Shown: positions 1-6,238, counted from the stretch's first letter. The stretch: DNA of 6,733 nucleotides from Candidatus Acetothermia bacterium JdFR-50 (GCA_002010365.1 MTNL01000025.1:1-6733), one strand, 5' to 3'. Notes: generated from the letters alone by a model not told the origin. Program-made: numbers and translations.

Positions 1-191
1 TTCTCGGTCCCGGGCTCGTCTATTACCCCCACTACCTCCACCTCGAACCGGGATATTTCGTCCCCCGATACCACCGTGAGGCCGTAGCCCCGCATCCCCA
101 CCTCGACTTCGGAGAAGGGGAGGATCTTCTCGGCCCCCACTCCCGCCACCATCGCCAACATCACTCCCGCCAAAAGCGCAAAAACTCGCAT
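1..191 (-). CDS. N-terminus of a secreted SpoIVB/S55-peptidase-like protein (partial)
   Basis: Only the first 63 codons lie in the window; the rest runs off the left edge. The translation opens with a signal peptide (residues 1-20, one Arg, then a hydrophobic stretch ending GVGA) and continues with SEVEVGMRGYGLTVVSGDE and FEVEVVGVID. This matches, from memory, the opening of bacterial SpoIVB-type (MEROPS S55) serine peptidase domain proteins, which typically read PGMKGYGLTVFSGT followed by a [RF]-rich strand. The catalytic His and Ser would lie outside the window, so activity cannot be judged. Two adjacent ATGs exist at 194 and 191. The Shine-Dalgarno AAGGAGG sits in the last codons of sucC and leaves 1 nt to the first ATG but 4 nt to the second, so I prefer 191. 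The sucC stop TGA (193-191) overlaps the upstream ATG (194-192), implying translational coupling to sucC. The family assignment is fairly good; the function is unknown. Confidence 0.7.
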   Translation of the reverse strand, partial: MRVFALLAGVMLAMVAGVGAEKILPFSEVEVGMRGYGLTVVSGDEISRFEVEVVGVIDEPGTE

Positions 192-1306
192 CATTCCTCC
201 TTCACCAGCGAAACGACCATCTGGGCCCCCTCTTCCATGGTCTCCACCGGCCGCACCCCTGCTTCTGTGAGGATCCGGCGGCCGTCTTCCTCATTAGTGC
301 CGGTCAGACGGACGACGATGGGAAGCCGTGTTCCACGGCTCCCTTGGACAAGGCCCCGGGCTACCTCGTCGCAGCGGGTGATCCCGCCGAACACGTTCAC
401 AAACACCGCCCGCACCCTCTCATCGCCCAAGACCAGCTCCACTGCCTTTCTCACCCGTTCTGCCCGGGCACCGCCCCCGATGTCCAGGAAGCAGGCGGGC
501 TTCCCCCCGGCTTGGGAGACGAGGTCCAGAGTGGCCATCACCAGCCCAGCCCCATTTCCGATGACGCCGATATCGCCTTCCAGACGTACGTATGAGAACC
601 CCGCCTCCCGGGCAGCCATCTCGGTGGAGTCGCGAATTATCTCCTCGAATTCTTCAAACTTCAGGTCCGTGGTGTGATCGTCATCGATGATCACCTTGGC
701 GTCCAGGGCCATGAGACCGTTCGAGGCCTGGGCCAGGGGATTTATTTCCACCAACGTGGCCTCGTAATCCGAAAAGAGGCGATAAAGCTGTAGGGCAATG
801 TGGGAAAGGCCCCTGCGGAGTTCGGGAGGGGCGATGCGGAAGAGGCGCCGCAGCCGGAACCCCGAGGGCCCTTCCAGCGGAGGGATGCGTTCCCTTGACA
901 CGGCCTCGGGCCTCATGCGGGCTACCTCCTCGATCTCTATCCCCCCCTCCGGGGAGTAGATCATCACCGGGACGCGTTGGGAACGGTCGATGGTGATCCC
1001 CAGGTAATGCTCCCCCCGTACCTCCACGGCCTGGGCCACCAAGAGCTTTTCCACCCGGAAGCCCTTGATTTCGCTCCCCAAGAGCTCGGAGGCCAGGTGT
1101 TCCGCTTCATCCGGGGTCGAGGCGAGCTTTATTCCACCCGCTTTTCCCCGGCCCCCTACGGGGATTTGAGCCTTCAACACCACCGCTCCTCCGATCCCTT
1201 CGGCCACCCGGCGGGCATGGGCAGCGTCTTCCACCACTTCTCCGTTGGGAACCGGAATATCATAACGCCTGAAAAGTTCTCGGCCTTGCCACTCGAGAAG
1301 CTTCAT
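191..1306 (-). CDS. sucC: Succinyl-CoA synthetase (succinate-CoA ligase, ADP-forming) beta subunit
   Basis: This 371-residue protein is the nucleotide-binding and metal-binding subunit of cytosolic succinyl-CoA synthetase, which interconverts succinyl-CoA and succinate with nucleotide phosphorylation in the TCA cycle. Residues 2-205 are an ATP-grasp domain: the glycine-rich loop KAQIPVGGRGKAGGIK is at 45-60, and the Mg ligands appear as N189 in EINPL and D202 in LDAK. Residues about 240-371 are the CoA-ligase domain with GNGAGLVMATLD (250-261), FLDIGGGA (273-280), VNVFGGITRCD (303-313) and RLTGTNEEDG (333-342). The start is set by GGGAGGAG ending 4 nt before ATG; upstream in-frame codons lack family similarity. 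The length is slightly below the roughly 385 of E. coli, and the IPVGGRGKAGGIK loop looks more like archaeal and thermophile enzymes. sucD does not follow immediately. Related ligases (malate-CoA or citryl-CoA) share this fold, so the substrate is inferred. Confidence 0.93.
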   Translation of the reverse strand: MKLLEWQGRELFRRYDIPVPNGEVVEDAAHARRVAEGIGGAVVLKAQIPVGGRGKAGGIKLASTPDEAEHLASELLGSEIKGFRVEKLLVAQAVEVRGEHYLGITIDRSQRVPVMIYSPEGGIEIEEVARMRPEAVSRERIPPLEGPSGFRLRRLFRIAPPELRRGLSHIALQLYRLFSDYEATLVEINPLAQASNGLMALDAKVIIDDDHTTDLKFEEFEEIIRDSTEMAAREAGFSYVRLEGDIGVIGNGAGLVMATLDLVSQAGGKPACFLDIGGGARAERVRKAVELVLGDERVRAVFVNVFGGITRCDEVARGLVQGSRGTRLPIVVRLTGTNEEDGRRILTEAGVRPVETMEEGAQMVVSLVKEE

Positions 1307-1366
1307 TTTTCTCCTCCCTTTGCCGAAAGGATATCCGGTTGTAACTTCCCCCACCAACGGACAAAC

Positions 1367-1384
1367 GGCCGCTTGAATGCGGCC
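1367..1384. repeat. Inverted repeat between sucC and gyrB (possible operator)
   Basis: The arms GGCCGC (1367-1372) and GCGGCC (1379-1384) are perfectly complementary around a 6-nt spacer TTGAAT. The element lies just upstream of the predicted gyrB -35, and a second imperfect pair ACAAACG/CGTTTGT (1361-1367 and 1395-1401) partly encloses it with a different centre. It is not followed by a T-run in either direction, so it is not a terminator. A regulator binding site or gyrase-sensitive supercoiling element is possible; in GC-rich DNA a 6-bp dyad can also be chance. Confidence 0.35.
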
Positions 1385-1397
1385 AGATGCCGTTCGT

Positions 1398-1426
1398 TTG
1401 TGGATTTTCGCGATTTTTGATATACT
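1398..1426 (+). promoter_or_regulatory. Predicted gyrB promoter with extended -10
   Basis: The -10 hexamer TATACT (1421-1426) is preceded by TG and one base (1418-1420), the classical extended -10 for the housekeeping sigma factor. Seventeen bases upstream is TTGTGG (1398-1403), sharing only the TTG with the -35 consensus. Transcription would start near 1433, so the leader would be only about 13 nt and would begin at or inside the Shine-Dalgarno GAGGTG (1432-1437). This is the only strong sigma70-like match in front of gyrB, but it is unproven. Confidence 0.6.
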
Positions 1427-1445
1427 AAGTTGAGGTGGCTCCGAA

Positions 1446-3344
1446 ATGACCGCACACGAGTATGACGTCCATTCAATTAAGGTCCTGGAAGATATGGAGG
1501 CAGTGCGCCGTCGGCCGGGGATGTACATCGGCTCCACCGGCCCCGATGGCCTCCTCCACCTCATCTACGAAGTGGTGGACAATGCGGTGGACGAACACCT
1601 GGCCGGCCACTGCGACGAAATCTGGGTAATCGTCAACGAGGACAAATCCATCGCCGTCCGCGACAACGGCCGCGGGATCCCCGTGGGCATCCACCCCGAA
1701 GCCGGCATCAACACCGTGGAGCTCGTCATGACCACCCTGCACGCCGGGGGCAAGTTCGAGCGTGGGGGCTACAAGGTCTCCGGAGGGCTCCACGGGGTGG
1801 GCGTTTCAGTGGTGAACGCCCTCTCGGAGTGGCTGGAAGTGGAGGTCCGCTGGAAGGATGGGAAAGTGTACCGCCAGCGGTTCTCCCGGGGTTATAAGGT
1901 GACGGAACTTGAGGTGGTGGGGGAGACCACCGAAACCGGGACCACAGTGAGCTTCCTGCCCGACCGGGAGATCTTCGGCGAGATCCGCTACAACTTCACC
2001 AAGTTGGCCCAGAGGCTCCGGGAGCTGGCGTACCTCAACCCCGGGCTCACCATCCACCTGGACAACCGTATCACCGGGCTCAAGCGCACCTTCCACTACA
2101 AGGGGGGGATCGTCTCCTTCGTGAAAGAGCTCGCCACCGGCAAGGAACTCCTCCACAAAGACCCTATCTACCTCTCCGACTCACGGCCCGACCGTGCGGT
2201 GGAGATCGCCATGCTCTTCACCAACGCCATCGACGAGGAGGTTTTCACCTTCGCCAACTGCATCAATACCCGCGAGGGCGGCTCTCACCTAACCGGTTTC
2301 AGATCCGCCTTGACCCGGGTGATCAACGACTATGCCCGGGAAAAGCGGATGTTGGGAAAAAACGACGAGAACCTCCCCGGGGAGGCGATCCGCGAGGGGC
2401 TCGTGGCCATCATATCCGTGAAGCTCCCCTCCCCGGAGTTCGAAGGACAGACCAAGATGAAGCTCGGGAACCCCTGGGTACGGACCTATGTAGAGGAAGT
2501 GGTCCGGGAGCAGCTGTACCAATTCCTGGCCAAGAACCCCGGGGTGGCCCGGGCCATCATCGAGAAGTCCATCGCTGCTCACAAGGCCCGCCAGGCGGCA
2601 GCGAAGGCACGACAACTGGTGCGGCGCAAGGGGGTTTTGGTATCCCTTTCCCTTCCGGGGAAGCTCGCCGACTGCACCAGTGAAGATCCCACTAAAGCGG
2701 AACTGTTCATCGTGGAAGGGGATTCCGCCGGGGGCTCGGCCAAACAGGCCCGGGACCGCACTTTCCAAGCCATCCTTCCCCTGCGGGGGAAGGTCTTGAA
2801 CGTGGAGAAGGCCGGCTTGTCGAAACTTTTGGACAACCAGGAGCTAAGAGCCATTATCACCGCTTTGGGAACGGGGATCCGGGAGGAGTTCGACATCACC
2901 AAGCTCCGCTACCACAAGATCATCCTCCTTACCGACGCCGACATCGACGGAGCCCATATCCGAACGCTTCTTTTAACCTTCTTCTTCCGCAACCTCCGTC
3001 CCCTCATCGAATACGGTCACGTCTACATCGCCCAACCGCCCCTCTACAGCGTACAGATGGGAAAGGATCGTTTCTACCTTTACTCGGACGAGGAGCTTGA
3101 GCGTTTTCGCCGGGGGGCGAACGGCAAATACACGGTGCGGCGGTTCAAGGGGCTGGGAGAGATGAACCCTCGGGAGCTGTGGGAGACCACCATGAACCCC
3201 GAGACCCGGGTGCTGAAGAAGGTGACGGTCCGGGACGCCCTAGAAGCCGATGAGATCTTCTCCACTCTGATGGGCCCCGATGTGTCCCTGCGGCGGGCCT
3301 TCATCCAGGAGAACGCCCACCGGGTGACGGTACTGGACATTTGA
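1446..3344 (+). CDS. gyrB: DNA gyrase subunit B
   Basis: This 632-residue protein is the ATPase subunit of the GyrA2GyrB2 type II topoisomerase that introduces negative supercoils. The GHKL ATPase domain (about 1-220) shows E42 (general base) and N46 in YEVVDNAVDE, D73 in RDNGRGIP, and the lid GGLHGVGVSVVNALS (113-127). R143 corresponds to the E. coli novobiocin-contact arginine (HRQ, here YRQ). The transducer domain (about 221-395) carries the QTK loop at 335-337. The TOPRIM domain has EGDSAGGSAK (424-433) and the metal triad D497, D499, D501 in TDADIDGAHIRTL. The C-terminal tail has RFKGLGEMNP (566-575) and ends in LDI, typical of GyrB. It lacks the roughly 165-residue insertion of E. coli GyrB, as most bacteria do. 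The start follows GAGGTG with an 8-nt spacer. ParE is the alternative, but the tail and EGDSAGGSAKQARDR favour GyrB. gyrA is not in the window. The next gene starts 28 bp downstream with no terminator between. Confidence 0.96.
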   Translation: MTAHEYDVHSIKVLEDMEAVRRRPGMYIGSTGPDGLLHLIYEVVDNAVDEHLAGHCDEIWVIVNEDKSIAVRDNGRGIPVGIHPEAGINTVELVMTTLHAGGKFERGGYKVSGGLHGVGVSVVNALSEWLEVEVRWKDGKVYRQRFSRGYKVTELEVVGETTETGTTVSFLPDREIFGEIRYNFTKLAQRLRELAYLNPGLTIHLDNRITGLKRTFHYKGGIVSFVKELATGKELLHKDPIYLSDSRPDRAVEIAMLFTNAIDEEVFTFANCINTREGGSHLTGFRSALTRVINDYAREKRMLGKNDENLPGEAIREGLVAIISVKLPSPEFEGQTKMKLGNPWVRTYVEEVVREQLYQFLAKNPGVARAIIEKSIAAHKARQAAAKARQLVRRKGVLVSLSLPGKLADCTSEDPTKAELFIVEGDSAGGSAKQARDRTFQAILPLRGKVLNVEKAGLSKLLDNQELRAIITALGTGIREEFDITKLRYHKIILLTDADIDGAHIRTLLLTFFFRNLRPLIEYGHVYIAQPPLYSVQMGKDRFYLYSDEELERFRRGANGKYTVRRFKGLGEMNPRELWETTMNPETRVLKKVTVRDALEADEIFSTLMGPDVSLRRAFIQENAHRVTVLDI

Positions 3345-3372
3345 AGAAACTTCCATTTGGGAGGATGTTGGG

Positions 3373-4011
3373 ATGCGCCGGGGGTTAGGAGTCGCGGCGT
3401 TGTGGGTGGTAATCGCATTCATTGGGGCGGTTGGGGAGGGTTTCCCGCTCACCCTGGGAGCGGAGACGGCTTACACCCTGTCCCAAGGCCAATGGTTAAT
3501 CGGAGCGCTGAGGCTTCCCGGGGAACCCGTGAGCCTCCTTCAGCTAGAAGCCAGCTTCGGGCTCACCGATTCTTTACAGATAGAGACAAAACCCCTTGCC
3601 CTGTTTTTGGGGTTCCTCAACGGGGAAATCAAATACGAACTCGCTCGTATAAAGGGGGCTGTATTGTCCATCGGGGCCTCGGTGACCGTCCCGTTCGAGC
3701 TGCAGTATGTGGGGCTGGGGGTTAAGGGGTATCTGAGCTTTCCAGGTCGTTTGGCCTGGCATGTCGATCTCGCGCTCCCGCTTCTTCCAGCCATAGGAAT
3801 CTCCGTCAGCTTGGCCGCCGACTTCTCCCTCTTTCCGTGGTTACACATCCTCGGGGAGATAGGCTTCCCGCCGCCTAAGGTCCTCGGCGGAGCATTGATG
3901 AGGCTTTGGGAATTCGGGCTTCTGCGAGCAGTGGTGGGGGTGGAGATCAACGGGGCCGGGCCGGTTCCTTTTTCGTATGTCGAGTTTTTCGCCCTCTTCG
4001 GCGCTCCGTGA
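3373..4011 (+). CDS. Hypothetical exported protein, probable small outer-membrane beta-barrel
   Basis: I do not recognise a named family for this 212-residue protein. Residues 1-23 are a signal peptide (two Arg, then a hydrophobic core; cleavage probably after GVG or GEG around 21-24). The remainder is rich in alternating hydrophobic/polar strands: 41-48, 54-73 (SLLQLEASFGLTDSLQIETK), 83-110, 114-135 and 140-166, with turns marked by Gly, Pro and Asn. The pattern 'GLTDSLQIETKPL ... NGEIKYEL' resembles uncharacterised barrel proteins that read GxTDxLExGT followed by NxxLKY. There is no C-terminal aromatic residue (it ends FGAP), which is atypical for a Bam-assembled barrel. The ribosome site GGGAGG (3359-3364) lies 8 nt before ATG. 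The stop TGA overlaps the murE ATG by one base, so the two are probably translated coupled. A periplasmic beta-rich protein or lipid-associated envelope protein is the alternative; there is no lipobox Cys. Confidence 0.7.
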   Translation: MRRGLGVAALWVVIAFIGAVGEGFPLTLGAETAYTLSQGQWLIGALRLPGEPVSLLQLEASFGLTDSLQIETKPLALFLGFLNGEIKYELARIKGAVLSIGASVTVPFELQYVGLGVKGYLSFPGRLAWHVDLALPLLPAIGISVSLAADFSLFPWLHILGEIGFPPPKVLGGALMRLWEFGLLRAVVGVEINGAGPVPFSYVEFFALFGAP

Positions 4012-5435
4012 TGTCCCGGAGGCTCGATGAGCTGTTCTCGCCCCTCGGCAAGGAAGCCCCACGGATAGAGATCCACGGGATCGCGTGGGATTCCCGACGC
4101 GTAAAGCCGGGTGATCTCTTCTTCGCCTTACCGGGAACGAAACACGACGGCCATGAATTCATCCCCCAGGCCGTAGAAAAAGGGGCAGCCGCGGTGGCGG
4201 GCGAGCGGCCCCTTCAGAGCCTCCGCGTGCCCTATATCCAGGTGGAGGACTCCCGAGAGGCTATGGCCAGGGTCGCCGCTGCCTTCTTCGGTTACCCGAC
4301 GCGTAAACTCACCGCCATCGGGGTCACGGGAACTGACGGCAAAACCACCGTGGTCCATATCCTAGGCCAACTCCTCCCCGAATGCGAGATCCTGACCACC
4401 ATCAGGGTGGAACGCGAGGGCCTCTCGTGCGTCACTACCCCCGAGGCCCCGGAGATCCAACGTCTGGCGGCGGAAGCGGTATCGCGGGGAAGACGTTTCT
4501 TCGTCTTGGAAGCCTCTTCCATTGGCTTAGCACAGAAGCGGCTTTTGGGCACGGAGTTTCGTTGTGCTATCTTCACCAACCTTTCCCGGGATCATCTGGA
4601 CTTCCACAAAACCCTCGAGGCCTATCTCACCGCCAAACTCGCCCTCTTCGAGATGCTTCCCGAGGAAGGGATCGCGGTGGTGAACGCTGAAAGCCCGTAT
4701 GCCGAAAGGATCCTCTCCCATACAGTTGCCCGATCCATCTCGTATGGGATCGCGACGGGCGATGTGAAGGCCGAAGCGATAGAGGAGCGCGCATGGAACC
4801 TTCGATTCGAATTGATAACGCCTGAGGGCCGGGCGAACGTGTCGTTGCCTTTCCCCGGCCTCTTTAACTTGGAAAATGCCCTGGCAGCGGCAGCCCAGGC
4901 ATGGGCCCTGGGATTCCCTCTTCGGAGGATCGCGGAACGCCTGGCGGGCGCCTCTCTCCCGGCGGGGAGATTAGAGCGGCTGCGGTCACGCCGTGGGGCA
5001 TGGGTGGTGGTGGATTACGCCCATACCCCTCGGGCCCTGGAGGCGGTTTTGCAACTACTTCGCCCGCGGGCACGAAGTTTGTTCGTGGTCTTTGGGGCCC
5101 CGGGGGAGTCGGACACAGGGAAACGGCCCCTTATGGGAAAAACAGTGGGCATCTATGCGGACCTCGCCATCGTTACCACCGATAATCCCAAAACGGAGGA
5201 TCCCGCCGTCATTGCGGCCCAGATCGCCCGTGGCCTGGAGGAGGTCCGCGCCGCCTACGAGATCAAGCTGGAAAGGAAGGAAGCCATTCGGCGTGCTTTG
5301 GAGCTCGCGGGCCCAGGAGATATCGTCCTTGTGGCCGGCAAGGGACATGAAAGATACCAGCTGATCGGGACGCATAAATTCCCCCATTCCGATGTCGAGC
5401 AATTGCTTTTCCTGGGCTGCAGAGCCGAAAGCTGA
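4011..5435 (+). CDS. murE: MurE-type UDP-N-acetylmuramoyl-dipeptide--amino acid ligase
   Basis: This 474-residue cytoplasmic Mur ligase adds the third amino acid to UDP-MurNAc-L-Ala-D-Glu with ATP hydrolysis during peptidoglycan synthesis. The N-terminal UDP-binding domain (1-100) has WDSRRVKPGDLFFALPG (26-42). The central ATPase domain has GVTGTDGKTT (104-113, with D109 where Asn is usual), the MurE-type TTP (142-144), EASSIGL (167-173), FTNLSRDHLDFH (188-199) and the probable carbamylated K209 in YLTAK. The C-terminal domain has VDYAHTPRALE (334-344), GKRPLMG (370-376), DNPKTEDP (391-398) and AGKGHERYQ (442-450). The Arg of the usual GGDRD is Ser367, and the usual DNPR is DNPK (K394), so meso-DAP use is uncertain. 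ATG at 4011 overlaps the preceding TGA; in-frame GTG at 4008 is an alternative. A longer in-frame extension to 3906 lies inside the previous gene and lacks similarity. It is likely the last gene of the gyrB operon. Confidence 0.92.
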   Translation: MSRRLDELFSPLGKEAPRIEIHGIAWDSRRVKPGDLFFALPGTKHDGHEFIPQAVEKGAAAVAGERPLQSLRVPYIQVEDSREAMARVAAAFFGYPTRKLTAIGVTGTDGKTTVVHILGQLLPECEILTTIRVEREGLSCVTTPEAPEIQRLAAEAVSRGRRFFVLEASSIGLAQKRLLGTEFRCAIFTNLSRDHLDFHKTLEAYLTAKLALFEMLPEEGIAVVNAESPYAERILSHTVARSISYGIATGDVKAEAIEERAWNLRFELITPEGRANVSLPFPGLFNLENALAAAAQAWALGFPLRRIAERLAGASLPAGRLERLRSRRGAWVVVDYAHTPRALEAVLQLLRPRARSLFVVFGAPGESDTGKRPLMGKTVGIYADLAIVTTDNPKTEDPAVIAAQIARGLEEVRAAYEIKLERKEAIRRALELAGPGDIVLVAGKGHERYQLIGTHKFPHSDVEQLLFLGCRAES

Positions 5436-5533
5436 AGCCCGCGGAACTTTCACCCCTCCTCCACCATCCTTCCATACCGCCTTGGGATAATGCCTCCCAC
5501 ATAACGCACGTGAGTGCTAAAGGAGGGATGATG
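5436..5533 (+). other. Intergenic spacer after murE with leader of the next gene
   Basis: These 98 bases carry no gene. They contain a pyrimidine-rich stretch at 5448-5470, a promoter near 5483-5491 and a ribosome site at 5521-5526. I see no T-run and no convincing terminator for the murE operon. CCCTCCT (5454-5460) is perfectly complementary to the ribosome binding sequence AGGAGGG (5521-5527), which could matter for read-through transcripts from murE but not for transcripts starting at the local promoter. Confidence 0.5.
5483..5491 (+). promoter_or_regulatory. Predicted extended -10 promoter of the ferritin-like gene
   Basis: TGG followed by GATAAT (5486-5491) matches the extended -10 consensus with one hexamer mismatch. 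No -35-like hexamer is present 16-18 bp upstream, which is acceptable for extended -10 promoters. Transcription would start near 5498, giving a leader of about 36 nt. Confidence 0.5.
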
Positions 5534-5536
5534 ATG
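5521..5536 (+). promoter_or_regulatory. Ribosome binding site that decides among three adjacent ATGs
   Basis: AGGAGG (5521-5526) is followed by three consecutive in-frame ATGs at 5528, 5531 and 5534. The spacings are 1, 4 and 7 nt. The third gives the most usual distance and leaves a protein beginning MRKR, a normal signal-peptide n-region. The second cannot be excluded. Confidence 0.7.
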
Positions 5537-6238
5537 CGAAAAAGAATTAGCGTGTATAGGTGGACCGTGGGGGTGTTGGCCCTGGCGGTCATCGCGGGCG
5601 GAGCGGTGGCCCTAGCCCACGGCTACGGCCGGGACGAGGGAAGCTACTACGGGCCGTTCATGGGACAGCTCCCATCGGAACTCGAGGAGGCAATCCTGAA
5701 GGCCCTGGACGCCGAGTACACCCTTTACGCCGCCTACGACGCCGTTCTCGCCCAGTACGGAGAACTGGAACCCTTTTTCACCCTGCGGAAAGTATCCGAA
5801 CACAACATCGAAGCCCTGCGGGAGTTCCTGGAGCAGTATCAAGTGGACTACCTCACAACCAATCCCTATGCCGATACGGTCGAACTTCCCGGGACGCTTT
5901 CCGAGATAGCAGCGACTCTGGCCCGGCAGGTCACAGATAAAGCTCTGGTATACGAGGACATCCTCAAGACGACAAATTATCGCGGCATCTCCAGGCTCTT
6001 CGCGTACTTGGAGTGGACCTCTCTCAAGGTGGAACTTCCGACGCTGGAACTGGCGGCCAAAAGCGGTGGAGAACTTGATCCCGCGCAGGTGGCTCGATTG
6101 GGCCTCGGAAACGAGAGAGGCCGCTATGGGCCTTACGAGATGATGGAGGAAGAGGACGATCATTGCCCCATGTGGCACGGGATGTGGGGAGGCCATATGG
6201 GGATGCGCAGACATCCAGGGGACCGCGACTGCCACTGA
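5534..6238 (+). CDS. Exported ferritin-like (DUF2202-related) four-helix protein with His/Met/Cys tail
   Basis: This 234-residue protein begins with an export signal (RKR, then hydrophobic 11-27 ending ALA-HG). Residues about 46-178 form four predicted amphipathic helices: LPSELEEAILKALDAEYTLY (helix 1, E61), PFFTLRKVSEHNIEALREFL (helix 2), a helix around 122-145, and RLFAYLEWTSLKVELPTLEL (helix 4). The layout follows DUF2202/ferritin-like proteins, as recalled: EY..Y..V...FG...PF, then E..HI.AL, then Y..LL, then S...HLPAF. Here E61 is kept but the E..H pair aligns with S88/N91 and the HLPAF histidine with E167, so a normal di-iron site is doubtful. The tail 205-234 has an acidic run, then His at 210, 215, 221, 227, 234, Cys at 211, 233 and Met at 213, 217, 222, 224, suggesting binding of Cu, Ni, Zn or Fe outside the cytoplasm. 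The gene has its own promoter and terminator, so it is probably monocistronic. Its function is unknown; the fold is inferred. Confidence 0.75.
   Translation: MRKRISVYRWTVGVLALAVIAGGAVALAHGYGRDEGSYYGPFMGQLPSELEEAILKALDAEYTLYAAYDAVLAQYGELEPFFTLRKVSEHNIEALREFLEQYQVDYLTTNPYADTVELPGTLSEIAATLARQVTDKALVYEDILKTTNYRGISRLFAYLEWTSLKVELPTLELAAKSGGELDPAQVARLGLGNERGRYGPYEMMEEEDDHCPMWHGMWGGHMGMRRHPGDRDCH

Larger units (their letters stand above)
1307..1445. other. Divergent sucC/gyrB intergenic regulatory region
   Basis: This 139-bp spacer separates two divergently transcribed genes and must hold both promoters. The gyrB side has a convincing extended -10 (separate entry). On the sucC side I see only a weak candidate on the minus strand: TTGGTG (complement of 1352-1357) and TATCCT (complement of 1328-1333), 18 bp apart, which would give a very short leader before the sucC ribosome site at 1318-1311. 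The middle contains a perfect 6-bp inverted repeat GGCCGC-TTGAAT-GCGGCC (1367-1384) and a wider pair ACAAACG (1361-1367) / CGTTTGT (1395-1401). No small gene with a ribosome binding site is apparent. Confidence 0.6.

Noticed and set aside
1328..1357. Minus-strand promoter for sucC (TTGGTG-18-TATCCT)
   Set aside because: Only 3/6 and 4/6 matches and an implausibly short leader; mentioned in the spacer entry but not listed as a feature.
1307..1564. Possible 86-codon N-terminal extension of sucC on the minus strand
   Set aside because: It runs through the intergenic region and into gyrB antisense, has no family similarity, and a strong ribosome site precedes the ATG at 1306.
2289..2768. Antisense open frames within gyrB
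   Set aside because: The plus strand encodes conserved GyrB motifs across the whole stretch and the antisense translations have no ribosome sites or similarity.
3906..4010. Possible N-terminal extension of murE
   Set aside because: It overlaps the envelope gene in another frame, is low-complexity Gly/Arg/Ser, and the Mur N-domain starts naturally at 4011.
5414..5440. Hairpin GGGCT/AGCCC at the end of murE as a terminator
   Set aside because: The stem is only 5 bp with an imperfect interior and no T-run follows.
5506..5517. Short palindrome GCAC-GTGA-GTGC before the ribosome site
   Set aside because: A 4-bp stem is too weak to claim as a regulatory hairpin or operator.
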